Positions 45,236-53,453 of a stretch of 64,000 bases of DNA are shown here, one piece after another; the stretch's first letter is position 1; every line of letters starts with the position of its first letter. Source of the DNA: CAMDTE01 sp964504345 (GTDB lineage Bacteria; Bacteroidota; Bacteroidia; Flavobacteriales; Schleiferiaceae); contig CAZDDX010000002.1 of the NCBI GenBank assembly GCA_964504345.1, positions 334,517 through 398,516 of the forward strand. Direction: 5' to 3'. The notes under the pieces are model-generated. The model saw only the letters and a list, made by a program, of their open reading frames with translations. It was not told where the DNA came from and made no database searches. Position numbers and translations under genes: made by a program.

Positions 45236-46579
45236 CTACCCTTTCTTGGCGGGGAGTACGAGGGAAGACACCGCGCCCAGCAGCAAGCTGATTCCCGCCA
45301 GAACCATGGTGTTGATGGTGGCCTCGCCCAAGAACGTCTTGTAGGCCCAGTTGATGCCGCCCAATGCCGCAACGATTTGCGGGATGACGATGAACATGTT
45401 GAACAGGCCCATGGTGATGCCCATTTTGGCCGGATCCACCTCGCTGGACAAGATGGCATACGGCATGGACAAAATGCTGCCCCAGGAAATGCCGATCAAG
45501 GCAAAAGCAACGTTGAGCAGGCCGTCGTTCTGCTCAGTGACGTACACCATCAGCAAGAATCCGGCACCGCCGGCCGCCAAGGAAAGCAAGTGCACCATCC
45601 GTCGGTTCAGAGCGCGCTTCGCCGCATAAATCGTGAGTAAAAATGCAAAGGCCATGGAACTCAAACCGTACATGCCCATGGAACTGCCCACGGTGGCAGA
45701 AGCCTCGTTGTACGCGGCCTTTTCAGCCAAATAATTTACCGCTCCTTCCACCGGCATCACCGCGCCGTACACATGTTCGGCCAAGGCGGGCGAGGCAAAA
45801 TTCCACATGGTGAAGAAGGCAAACCAGCTGAAAAACTGGACCAATCCCAACTTCCACATCACGGTCGGCATGTACCGGAAACTGCTGGTGATTTCGCGCA
45901 AGGCGCCACCCAAGCCCGCCGTTTCGCGGCGGTGTGCACGAAATGCCTCCATATCTGCGGGCGGTTCTTCCGTGGTTGTGAATACGGTCCAAAGAATGGA
46001 GCCCATGAAGACTAAGGCACCAATGGCAAACGCCCAGTGCACGGACGGCGGGATTTGGCCTTCCGGTGCGGTAGTGGAAACGCCCAGGGTGCTCACCAAC
46101 CAGGGCAAGTTGCTGGCAATCCACGTACCAATACCAATGACTAAGGTCTGTGCCACAAAACCGTAGGAACGCTGCTCGTCGGGCAATTTATCCGCCACCA
46201 GGGCGCGGAACGGCTCCATGGAAATGTTGATCGACGCGTCCAGAACCCAAAGGAAACCGGCGGCTATCCAAAGGGTTGGGGAACTGGGCACAAAAAACAG
46301 CGCCAAGGTGCTGAGGACGGCGCCCACCAAGAAGTACGGACGGCGTCTGCCCCACCGCGGGCTCCACGTGCGGTCGGATAAATAGCCAATGATGGGCTGC
46401 ACCAGCAGGCCGGTGAGCGGCGCAGCAATCCACAATCCGGGCAATTCGTCTTTGCTGGCGCCCAGGTTTTGGAAAATGGTGGACATGAATCCACCTTGCA
46501 GGGCAAAGCCAAACTGGATGCCCAGAAATCCGAAACTCATGTTCCAGATTTGCCAAAAGGAGAGTTGTTTTTGTTCCAT
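45236..46579 (-). CDS. MFS sugar transporter, probable maltose importer
   Basis: A 447-aa, 12-helix major facilitator. The loop 2-3 segment SDRTWSPRWGRRRPYFLVGA and the N-terminal LSFWQIWNMSFGFLGIQFGFALQ are typical of the sugar:proton symporters of the SLC45/MalT-like group found in Bacteroidota maltose loci. It would bring periplasmic maltose into the cytoplasm for the phosphorylase at 51096. It lies 117 bp downstream of the Nudix regulator gene on the same strand, with no clear promoter or terminator between, so the two may be co-transcribed. Confidence 0.88.
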   Translation of the reverse strand: MEQKQLSFWQIWNMSFGFLGIQFGFALQGGFMSTIFQNLGASKDELPGLWIAAPLTGLLVQPIIGYLSDRTWSPRWGRRRPYFLVGAVLSTLALFFVPSSPTLWIAAGFLWVLDASINISMEPFRALVADKLPDEQRSYGFVAQTLVIGIGTWIASNLPWLVSTLGVSTTAPEGQIPPSVHWAFAIGALVFMGSILWTVFTTTEEPPADMEAFRAHRRETAGLGGALREITSSFRYMPTVMWKLGLVQFFSWFAFFTMWNFASPALAEHVYGAVMPVEGAVNYLAEKAAYNEASATVGSSMGMYGLSSMAFAFLLTIYAAKRALNRRMVHLLSLAAGGAGFLLMVYVTEQNDGLLNVAFALIGISWGSILSMPYAILSSEVDPAKMGITMGLFNMFIVIPQIVAALGGINWAYKTFLGEATINTMVLAGISLLLGAVSSLVLPAKKG

Positions 46580-46696
46580 GCGGTAGGTTGCTCGTGGGTT
46601 CGTTTTGGGAATGGAAAAGGGTATGGGCGGAGGCTCTAAAAATACGCGTGGCCACCAGCTCGGTAGATGGCCTGCGCGCCCCGGAGGCGAAACTCC

Positions 46697-47389
46697 TTAT
46701 TCTTCCAATACCGGGGTGTTTGCGTTGATTTCGTAGAGTCGGGCCGGCTTGTGCACCACGCCCTTCTGCTTTTCCTCCAGCGGGAGTACCCACTTTTCTT
46801 TGATGATTTTCTTGCGGAAGTTGCGCTTGTCCAGCATTTCGCCAAAGATGGCCTCGTGTAGGGTTTGCAACTGGCTCAGGGTGAATTTTTCCGGGAGCAA
46901 TTCGTGGCCCACTTGGCGGTGGCGCATTTCCTTGCGGAGGATGCGCAGGGCTTGGCTGAAAATGGCGTTGTGGTCAAAGGCCAATTCCGGAACCTGGTAG
47001 ACGGGTTGCCAAAAAACGCGTTCCGCGAAACTGGAGGCGTGGGGGTTGAAATCTTCGCTTTTCAAGAGGGCAAAGTAGGCCACCGTGATGACGCGCGCTT
47101 GAGGGTTTTCGCGGTAACTCTGCAACCAAGCTAAATCTTTTACGTCTCGAACGCGGTTGGGGTCTCCGAATGCGCCACACTGGTGCAGGTAAACGCCTTC
47201 AAGGCCGGTAAGTTCCCACAAAACACGCTGGGCGGCTTCGTGCAAACTCTCTTCGTCCAGTACCAAATCGCCGGGCAAAGCCAATCGAATGCGCTGGCCT
47301 ACGTCCTTTTGTTCGATCAACAATACATTGAGTCCGTCGCCATCGAAACCAAATACGACGCAGTCCACGGAAACGTTTGGATTTACCAT
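46697..47389 (-). CDS. Nudix-related transcriptional regulator (NrtR/AraR-like), probable maltodextrin regulator
   Basis: A 230-aa protein with an N-terminal Nudix fold (about residues 5-140) and a C-terminal winged helix (about 150-225, FTLSQLQTLHEAIFGEMLDKRNFRKKI). The Nudix box GDLVLDEESLHEAAQRVLWE shows RVLWEL where REUxEE is expected, so two catalytic Glu are lost: a sensor rather than a hydrolase. Known relatives include NrtR and the Bacteroides arabinose regulator AraR. It is divergent from pfkA with a perfect 8-bp palindrome between them, and a similar site precedes susC. The ligand is probably a sugar phosphate or free sugar; this is inferred. Confidence 0.85.
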   Translation of the reverse strand: MVNPNVSVDCVVFGFDGDGLNVLLIEQKDVGQRIRLALPGDLVLDEESLHEAAQRVLWELTGLEGVYLHQCGAFGDPNRVRDVKDLAWLQSYRENPQARVITVAYFALLKSEDFNPHASSFAERVFWQPVYQVPELAFDHNAIFSQALRILRKEMRHRQVGHELLPEKFTLSQLQTLHEAIFGEMLDKRNFRKKIIKEKWVLPLEEKQKGVVHKPARLYEINANTPVLEE

Positions 47390-47396
47390 AGGTTAA

Positions 47397-47404
47397 CAAA
47401 GATA
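47397..47404 (-). promoter_or_regulatory. -7 promoter box for the Nudix regulator
   Basis: TATCTTTG on the minus strand, an exact TAnnTTTG match, 7 nt before the ATG at 47389. Confidence 0.7.
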
Positions 47405-47434
47405 ATGGAATGGGTGTAATTGGGACACCATCTT

Positions 47435-47457
47435 GTATAGTGTAAAAAATACACTAT
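47435..47457. promoter_or_regulatory. Candidate Nudix-regulator operator in the regulator/pfkA region
   Basis: ATAGTGTA (47437-47444) and TACACTAT (47450-47457) are perfect 8-bp arms around AAAAA. The right arm overlaps the pfkA -7 box (47455-47462), so binding would block pfkA transcription. A weaker GGTGT/ACACC dyad lies at 47413-47429, nearer the regulator's own promoter. Confidence 0.7.
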
Positions 47458-47462
47458 CTTTG
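47455..47462 (+). promoter_or_regulatory. -7 promoter box for the pfkA-gapA operon
   Basis: TATCTTTG, an exact match, 34 nt before the pfkA GTG. A second near-match, CATCTTTG (47484-47491), is 5 nt before the GTG and could give a leaderless form. Confidence 0.65.
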
Positions 47463-47496
47463 GTTGCGCGCGCAAAAAAGGCGCATCTTTGCACTC

Positions 47497-48468
47497 GTGA
47501 AAACGTTAGCAGTTTTAACCTCAGGGGGCGACGCTCCCGGAATGAACGCCGCCATCCGTGCCGTGGTGCGGGCCGGTGTTTTTTACGGCAAACGGGTGTT
47601 GGGCGTATACCGCGGGTACGACGGTCTGATTGCGGGTGAAACCGCGGAATTGAACGCAAAAAGCGTTAAAAACATCCTGGACATGGGCGGCACCGTGCTG
47701 AAATCGGCGCGGTCGGATCGCTTTCGCACGGCAGAAGGGCGGGCAGAAGCGGCAGCTCAAGTGCGTGCCCAAGGCATTGACGGCCTGGTAGTCATTGGCG
47801 GAAACGGCACCTTCACCGGCGCACACCTCTTGTGGGAAGAGCACGGCATCCCCGTGGTGGGCATTCCGGGCACCATAGACAACGACCTCTTCGGCACGGA
47901 CCTCACCATTGGGTACGACACCGCGTGCAACACCGTGATGGAGTGCATCGACAAGATTCGCGACACCGCCAATTCCCACAACCGCCTCTTTTTTGTGGAG
48001 GTCATGGGGCGCGACGCCGGCTTTATTGCCCTGCACACGGGCTTGGCAACCGGCGCCTTGGCGGTCATTTTACCCGAGCAAAACACCACCTTGGACGAGG
48101 TGGTAGCCGCCATTGAGCGCGGTGCCGAAAACAAGAAAACTTCCAACATCATCGTGGTGGCGGAAGGAAACAAAATCGGCTCCACCTTTGACATTGCGGA
48201 CGCCGTTCGCGCGCGTTTTCCGGATGCGGACACCAAGGTGACCATACTGGGGCACCTCCAGCGCGGCGGCGCGCCCAGCTGCTTGGACCGCGTAAACGCC
48301 GGTCAAATGGGCGTTGCGGCGGTGGAAGCCCTGCTCAACGGCAAGTCCGATTTGATGGTGGGCGTGGTGGACGGACGCATCACCCATACCTTCTTTCAAC
48401 AAGCGATTTTCAACAAAGCCTCGCTGGACCTGGAACTCCTGCGCGTGGCCAAAATTCTCTCCATCTAA
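47497..48468 (+). CDS. pfkA: 6-phosphofructokinase
   Basis: Phosphorylates fructose 6-phosphate in glycolysis. The 323-aa product, read from GTG 47497 (VKTLAVLTSGGDAPGMNAAI), has the ATP-site glycines, the substrate loop GIPGTIDNDLFGTD with the catalytic Asp, EVMGRDAGF, and the late GHLQRGGAPSCLDR. Gly104 (E. coli numbering) is kept, which points to ATP rather than pyrophosphate as donor. Residue 103, normally a Mg-contacting Asp, is Asn (IGGNGTFTGA). First gene of a sugar-catabolic operon. Confidence 0.95.
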   Translation: MKTLAVLTSGGDAPGMNAAIRAVVRAGVFYGKRVLGVYRGYDGLIAGETAELNAKSVKNILDMGGTVLKSARSDRFRTAEGRAEAAAQVRAQGIDGLVVIGGNGTFTGAHLLWEEHGIPVVGIPGTIDNDLFGTDLTIGYDTACNTVMECIDKIRDTANSHNRLFFVEVMGRDAGFIALHTGLATGALAVILPEQNTTLDEVVAAIERGAENKKTSNIIVVAEGNKIGSTFDIADAVRARFPDADTKVTILGHLQRGGAPSCLDRVNAGQMGVAAVEALLNGKSDLMVGVVDGRITHTFFQQAIFNKASLDLELLRVAKILSI

Positions 48469-48497
48469 TTTTTGACTTGATTTTAACTGCACAACGC

Positions 48498-49490
48498 ATG
48501 AAAAAAGTTGCCATCAACGGATTTGGCCGCATCGGCCGCCTGACCTTCCGCAACCTGGTTGCCAACAACCGCGTGGAAGTAGTCGCCATCAACGACCTCA
48601 CCAAAACGGAAGTTTTGGCCCATTTGCTGAAGTACGACACCGCCCATGGAAAGTTCCAGGGAACTGTTGAGCACACGGAAAACAGCCTGATCATCAACGG
48701 AAAATCCATTCAAGTAACGGCCATCAAAGACCCTTCGCAACTGCCTTGGGGCGCCCTAGGCATTGACGTAGTTGTTGAATCTACCGGCCTCTTCACGGAC
48801 GCCGACAGCTTGGGCAAACACCTGGAGGCAGGTGCCAAAAAAGTAGCGTTGTCGGCCCCGGCCAAAAGTGGCGTAAAAACCATCGTCTTGGGCGTGAACG
48901 ATCACGAACTGACGTCTGAGGACACCATCATCTCCAACGCTTCCTGCACCACCAACTGCTTGGCGCCCATGATGAAGGTCATGCACCAGCACTTTGGCGT
49001 GAAGAAAGGCTTCATGACCACCGTCCACGCCTACACCAGCGATCAACGCCTGCAGGACGCCCCCCACAGCGACTTGCGCCGCGCTCGTGCCGCTGCCTAC
49101 AGCATCATCCCCACCACCACCGGCGCGGCCAAAGCCGTGGCCCTGGTGCTTCCGGAACTGAAAGGTAAATTGGACGGCTACGCCATGCGTGTCCCCGTAC
49201 TCACCGGCTCCGCCACGGACGTGGCCATTGAACTGGAGCGCGAAGCCACCAAAGAGGAAATCAACGCCGCCATGAAGGCCGCCGCCAACGGTCCGTTGAA
49301 AGGCATCTTGGAATACTCCACCGATCCCTTGGTGAGCATTGACATTGTGGGCAACAAGCACTCCTGCATTTTTGATTCCGACCTCACCGCCGCCAACGGT
49401 ACCTTGGTGAAAATCATGGGTTGGTACGACAACGAGGCCGGTTATTCCGCGCGCATGGCCGATTTGGTAGAGCGCTACGCTGCATTGTAA
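48498..49490 (+). CDS. gapA: Glyceraldehyde-3-phosphate dehydrogenase, type I
   Basis: A 330-aa NAD-dependent glycolytic enzyme. The start MKKVAINGFGRIGRLTFRNL is canonical, the catalytic Cys150 is in ASCTTNCLAP, the active-site His follows in TTVHAYTSDQ, and NDL at 32-34 fits NAD preference. It begins 29 bp after pfkA. Being in the maltodextrin operon, it may be a carbon-source-dependent copy; a second gap gene elsewhere cannot be excluded. Confidence 0.97.
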   Translation: MKKVAINGFGRIGRLTFRNLVANNRVEVVAINDLTKTEVLAHLLKYDTAHGKFQGTVEHTENSLIINGKSIQVTAIKDPSQLPWGALGIDVVVESTGLFTDADSLGKHLEAGAKKVALSAPAKSGVKTIVLGVNDHELTSEDTIISNASCTTNCLAPMMKVMHQHFGVKKGFMTTVHAYTSDQRLQDAPHSDLRRARAAAYSIIPTTTGAAKAVALVLPELKGKLDGYAMRVPVLTGSATDVAIELEREATKEEINAAMKAAANGPLKGILEYSTDPLVSIDIVGNKHSCIFDSDLTAANGTLVKIMGWYDNEAGYSARMADLVERYAAL

Positions 49491-49499
49491 CTTGAAGCC

Positions 49500-50378
49500 A
49501 TGGTATTTATTGTAGAAAGCGGTTCCACCAAGGCAGACTGGGTATTGCTCAACAGCCAAGGAGCGGAAGTCAACCGCTGGAATTTGATGGGTTTCAACCC
49601 CTTCTTCCATTCCGCAGACGTTATTGAAAAGGAACTCCGAGGCCAGGCTGAAGTCATGGCCTACGCCCCTCAAGTGCAACAAATTTGGTTCTACGGAGCC
49701 GGGTGCAGCAGCGACGCCCTCAACGCCGTGGTTGCGGAAGGGCTGTCCCGTGTTTTTCCGCAGGCCACCGTGCGCGTGGACCACGATTTGTACGCCTCCG
49801 CCTTCGCCACCTACAACGGCAAGCCGCAGATTTCCTGCATCTTGGGCACGGGCAGCAACTCCTGCTACTTCGACGGCAGCAAAATCCGCGAGGAAGTTCC
49901 CGCGCTGGCCTACATCTTGGGCGACGAAGGTTCCGCCAGCTTCATTGGCAAGCGTTTGGTGGCCGACTACCTCTACAAATTGATGCCCGCTGAGCTGTAT
50001 GCAGACTTTGTGGAAACGTACCACCCCAGCAAAGAGGAAATCTTCACGTCGGTGTACAACAAGCCGCACGCAAACGTTTATTTGGCTTCCTACAGCCGGT
50101 TTGCCGGCGCCCACGCCAACCACCCGTACATAGAAAACATCGTACGCGACGGTTTTGCCAAGTTTCTGGACATCCACGTGCTCTGCTACGAGGAAGCCCG
50201 TACCGGTGCCGCTGAAGTAAACTTTGTGGGGTCGGTAGCAAAAACGTTTGAGGCCTTGTTGGTGGAAGAAGTCAACAAACGCGGACTGGTGTACGGCAGG
50301 ACCCAAGCCAAACCCGTGAACAACTTGATTCGCTACCACCTGGACGTGTTGCACATTCTGCAGCCCGCCCGCGCATGA
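49500..50378 (+). CDS. BadF/BadG-type sugar kinase, probable glucokinase
   Basis: A 292-aa ASKHA-fold kinase resembling N-acetylglucosamine kinase. Phosphate 1 motif FIVESGSTKADWVL (about residues 3-16), phosphate 2 ISCILGTGSNSCYF (about 117-130) and the adenosine region FVGSVAKTFEALL near the end. It sits 9 bp after gapA and overlaps pgmB by 4 bp. Maltose phosphorylase releases free glucose that must be phosphorylated, so glucose is the most likely substrate here, although the family name suggests GlcNAc. Confidence 0.85.
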   Translation: MVFIVESGSTKADWVLLNSQGAEVNRWNLMGFNPFFHSADVIEKELRGQAEVMAYAPQVQQIWFYGAGCSSDALNAVVAEGLSRVFPQATVRVDHDLYASAFATYNGKPQISCILGTGSNSCYFDGSKIREEVPALAYILGDEGSASFIGKRLVADYLYKLMPAELYADFVETYHPSKEEIFTSVYNKPHANVYLASYSRFAGAHANHPYIENIVRDGFAKFLDIHVLCYEEARTGAAEVNFVGSVAKTFEALLVEEVNKRGLVYGRTQAKPVNNLIRYHLDVLHILQPARA

Positions 50379-51079
50379 TCCGCGGCTTTCTTTTTGACCT
50401 GGACGGCGTCTTGGTGGACACCGCCAAGTTTCACTTCCTGGCGTGGCAACGCATGGCCGGCGAATTGGGCATTGCTTTTGGGCACGACGAAAACGAACAA
50501 CTCAAGGGCGTATCCCGCAGGGCCTCCCTGGAAAAAATCCTGGCTTGGGGCGGCCAAACCCTGCCCGAGCCGGAGATTGAACGTTGGATGGCCACCAAAA
50601 ACGCATGGTACCTGGAGTACGTTGCGTCCATGACCTCGGCCGACGTCCTCCCCGGCGCAGCTGAATTCCTGCGCAGCGCACGCGAAGCGGGCTACAGAAT
50701 TGCCCTGGGTTCTGCCAGCAAGAATGCGTTGCCCATCCTGGAACTGGTGGGGATACTGAACCTCTTTGACGCCACGGTGGACGGCAACGACGTCACCGCC
50801 AGCAAACCGGATCCGTCGGTCTTTTTGGAAGGAGCACGCAAACTGAACCTCCAGCCCCACGAATGCCTGGTGGTGGAAGACGCCGCTGCCGGAATTGAAG
50901 CGGCGCTCCGCGCCGGCATGCTCGCCCTTGGCTTGGGCACGCCAGAGGCCCTTCCCCAAGCACACCGCGTTCTTCCGGACCTCCAAGGCCAAGATCCCCG
51001 CTCCTTGGTGGCCGATCTGGAGGCACGCGCCGCCGCTTCCCAACCCGCGGAAACCCCCAACTACCACCTCCCTTCCTAA
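50375..51079 (+). CDS. pgmB: Beta-phosphoglucomutase
   Basis: Converts beta-glucose 1-phosphate, the product of maltose phosphorylase, to glucose 6-phosphate. The 234-aa HAD-fold protein has the catalytic loop FLFDLDGVLVDT with nucleophile Asp8 and acid/base Asp10, and the cap-domain hinge RASLEKIL. Later come the loops GSASKNA (phosphate) and VVEDAAAGIEAA (metal). ATGA overlap with the kinase, then 16 bp to the phosphorylase gene. Confidence 0.95.
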   Translation: MIRGFLFDLDGVLVDTAKFHFLAWQRMAGELGIAFGHDENEQLKGVSRRASLEKILAWGGQTLPEPEIERWMATKNAWYLEYVASMTSADVLPGAAEFLRSAREAGYRIALGSASKNALPILELVGILNLFDATVDGNDVTASKPDPSVFLEGARKLNLQPHECLVVEDAAAGIEAALRAGMLALGLGTPEALPQAHRVLPDLQGQDPRSLVADLEARAAASQPAETPNYHLPS

Positions 51080-51095
51080 AACGACCGTACCCCAC

Positions 51096-53426
51096 ATGTC
51101 TTCCTCCGTTCTCAGCACCAAGCGCGCCGCCCACGTGGCCATTCACCCCTGGAAACTGATTGAAAACCAGTGGAATGCGGAGCGCCACATCGAGTCCGAA
51201 AGCTTGTTCGCTTTGGGCAACGGCCGAATGGGGCAACGCGCCAACCACGAAGAAACTTTTACGGGAGACACCTTGCCCGGCTCCTACATCGCCGGCGTGT
51301 ACTACCCAGACAAAACCAAGGTGGGCTGGTGGAAAAACGGCTACCCGGAGTACTTTGCCAAGGTCCTGAACAGCGTCAACTGGATTGCTGTGAACGTCAA
51401 AATCAACGAACAAGAGCTGGACTTAAACACCTGCGCCGTGGAGTCGTTTTACCGCGAACTCAACATGGAAACCGGGGTGTTGACGCGCCGGTTCACGGCG
51501 CGCTTGGAGGACGGAACCGGCGTCACGGTGGAAGCCACCCGTTTCCTGAGCATGGTTCGGGACGAAGTGGGCGCGGTGCGCTACTCCGTGCAAACGGACC
51601 GCGTCGCTCAAGTGATTTTGCTGTCCAAGTTGGACTTCAATGTGACCAACCACGACGCCAACTGGCAAGAAACCTTTTGGACGCACCTCGATACCGGATG
51701 CCATAGCAATGAATCCTGGGTGGTGTCGGAGACCAAGAAAACCGAGTTCCGCGTGGCCGCTTCCCAATGTTCGGTCTTGCAAGGCGCTCCCGTTGGAACC
51801 TATGAATCGCAAGCGGTGAACGGCATCGCATGGTCCGCCACCGGTTGGGCGTTCACGGTGCAAGCCAATAAACCGGCGGTTTTGACCAAATACGTAGGCG
51901 TCGTTTCTTCCTTCAACGCGCCGCGGGAAGCCGTGGTTGAGCGCGCAGCCGAGCGGGCACGCGAGGCGGCGGCGGTTGGGTTTGAGGACCTCCTTGATGA
52001 GCACCGCGCGGCGTGGCGCGCCAAGTGGGACACGGCAGACCTAGTTATTGAGGGCGACGATGCCGCTCAGCAGGGCATCCGCTTCAATATTTTTCATCTT
52101 CTGCAAACGTTTACGGGCGTCGACGAACGATTGAATATTGGACCCAAGGGCTTTACCGGCGAGAAGTACGGCGGTTCCACCTACTGGGACACCGAAGCCT
52201 ACTGCCTCCCCTTCTACCTGGCCAGCGCAGACCCCAAAGTAGCCCGCAATTTGCTGGTGTACCGCTACAAACACCTGGACAAGGCCATCGAAAACGCGGC
52301 CAAACTTGGCTTCAAAAACGGAGCCGCCCTCTACCCCATGGTCACCATGAACGGGGAAGAGTGCCACAACGAATGGGAGATCACTTTTGAGGAAATCCAC
52401 CGCAACGGCGCCATCGCGTACGGCATTTACACCTACGAGCGCTACACCCTGGACCGCGCCTACCTAGCGGAATTTGGCTTGGAAGTGCTGCTGGGGATTG
52501 CCCGTTTTTGGGCCCAACGCGTCAACTGGTCCGAACACCGCCAGGCCTACGTGATGCTGGGCGTCACCGGTCCCAACGAGTACGAAAACAACGTCAACAA
52601 CAACTACTACACCAACTTCATGGCCGCCTGGTGCCTGGAGTACGCCGCCTACGCGGCCGAATACGTACGTGCGCAGCATCCGTCGGACTACCAGCGAATT
52701 GCGACCAAAACCCAATTCCGGGCGGAGGAAGAATTGGCGCAATGGGCGGACGTTCGCACCCGCATGTACTACCCGTTTTGGGAAGAAAAACAGCTCTTTT
52801 TGCAGCAAGACGGCTTCCTGGACAAAGATTTAGTTCCGGTAGCGGATTTGGACCCCGCGCAGCGCCCCATCAACCAAAAATGGAGCTGGGACCGCATCCT
52901 GCGCTCCCCGTACATCAAGCAGGCAGACACCCTGCAAGGCATGTTCTTCTTCGAAGACCGCACGGACCGCGAACTTTTGCGCCGCCACTTTGACTTTTAC
53001 GAACCCTTCACGGTGCACGAGAGTTCCCTAAGCCCCAGCGTGCACACCGTACTGGCCTCCCGCTTGGGCTACGCGGAGCAGGCCTACGCCTTCTACTTGC
53101 GTACCGCGCGTTTGGACCTGGACGACTACAACCACGAGGTGCGCGAGGGCTTGCACGTCACCGCCATGGGCGGCGCCTGGATGAGCGTGGTGCACGGCTT
53201 TGGCGGCATGCGCTTGGTGGGCGAACAACTCACCTTTGAGCCCGCACTGCCTGCGGCCTGGACCCGACTCGCCTTCCACCTGGTGTGGCGTGGGGCCACC
53301 CTCCACGTGGAGCTCACCCCCGGCACCCTCACGGTGAACGTGGTGGACGGGCCGGACACCGAATTTGGCGTGGGTTCGCAAACGTTTACCGCCAAAAAAG
53401 GAACCCCCGTCCGCGCAACGGTTTAA
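51096..53426 (+). CDS. malP: Maltose phosphorylase, GH65
   Basis: Splits maltose with inorganic phosphate into glucose and beta-glucose 1-phosphate. The 776-aa product has the N-terminal GH65 beta-sandwich (about residues 20-280, ESLFALGNGRMGQRANHEE), a linker, the (alpha/alpha)6 barrel with the catalytic acid Glu in GVTGPNEYENNVNNNYYT (about residue 495), and a short C-terminal sheet. HESSLSPSVH near 640 is the phosphate-site segment. ATG 51096 starts just before the conserved N-terminus; the frame upstream overlaps pgmB. Cytoplasmic: no signal peptide. Confidence 0.95.
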   Translation: MSSSVLSTKRAAHVAIHPWKLIENQWNAERHIESESLFALGNGRMGQRANHEETFTGDTLPGSYIAGVYYPDKTKVGWWKNGYPEYFAKVLNSVNWIAVNVKINEQELDLNTCAVESFYRELNMETGVLTRRFTARLEDGTGVTVEATRFLSMVRDEVGAVRYSVQTDRVAQVILLSKLDFNVTNHDANWQETFWTHLDTGCHSNESWVVSETKKTEFRVAASQCSVLQGAPVGTYESQAVNGIAWSATGWAFTVQANKPAVLTKYVGVVSSFNAPREAVVERAAERAREAAAVGFEDLLDEHRAAWRAKWDTADLVIEGDDAAQQGIRFNIFHLLQTFTGVDERLNIGPKGFTGEKYGGSTYWDTEAYCLPFYLASADPKVARNLLVYRYKHLDKAIENAAKLGFKNGAALYPMVTMNGEECHNEWEITFEEIHRNGAIAYGIYTYERYTLDRAYLAEFGLEVLLGIARFWAQRVNWSEHRQAYVMLGVTGPNEYENNVNNNYYTNFMAAWCLEYAAYAAEYVRAQHPSDYQRIATKTQFRAEEELAQWADVRTRMYYPFWEEKQLFLQQDGFLDKDLVPVADLDPAQRPINQKWSWDRILRSPYIKQADTLQGMFFFEDRTDRELLRRHFDFYEPFTVHESSLSPSVHTVLASRLGYAEQAYAFYLRTARLDLDDYNHEVREGLHVTAMGGAWMSVVHGFGGMRLVGEQLTFEPALPAAWTRLAFHLVWRGATLHVELTPGTLTVNVVDGPDTEFGVGSQTFTAKKGTPVRATV

Positions 53427-53440
53427 CCTGCGGCTCTTTG

Positions 53441-53448
53441 TAACTTTC
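53441..53448 (+). promoter_or_regulatory. Probable -7 box for the SusG-like gene
   Basis: TAACTTTC, one mismatch from TAnnTTTG, 5 nt before the ATG at 53454. It would allow the secreted amylases to be transcribed separately from malP. Confidence 0.45.
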
Positions 53449-53453
53449 GGTCC

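Noticed and set aside
46697..47389. Nudix gene considered as an ordinary Nudix hydrolase
   Set aside because: The Nudix box lacks two catalytic Glu and the C-terminus is a winged-helix domain, which fits a regulator better.
48756..50354. 532-codon open frame opposite gapA and the sugar kinase
   Set aside because: It crosses two well-supported genes on the other strand and resembles no protein family.
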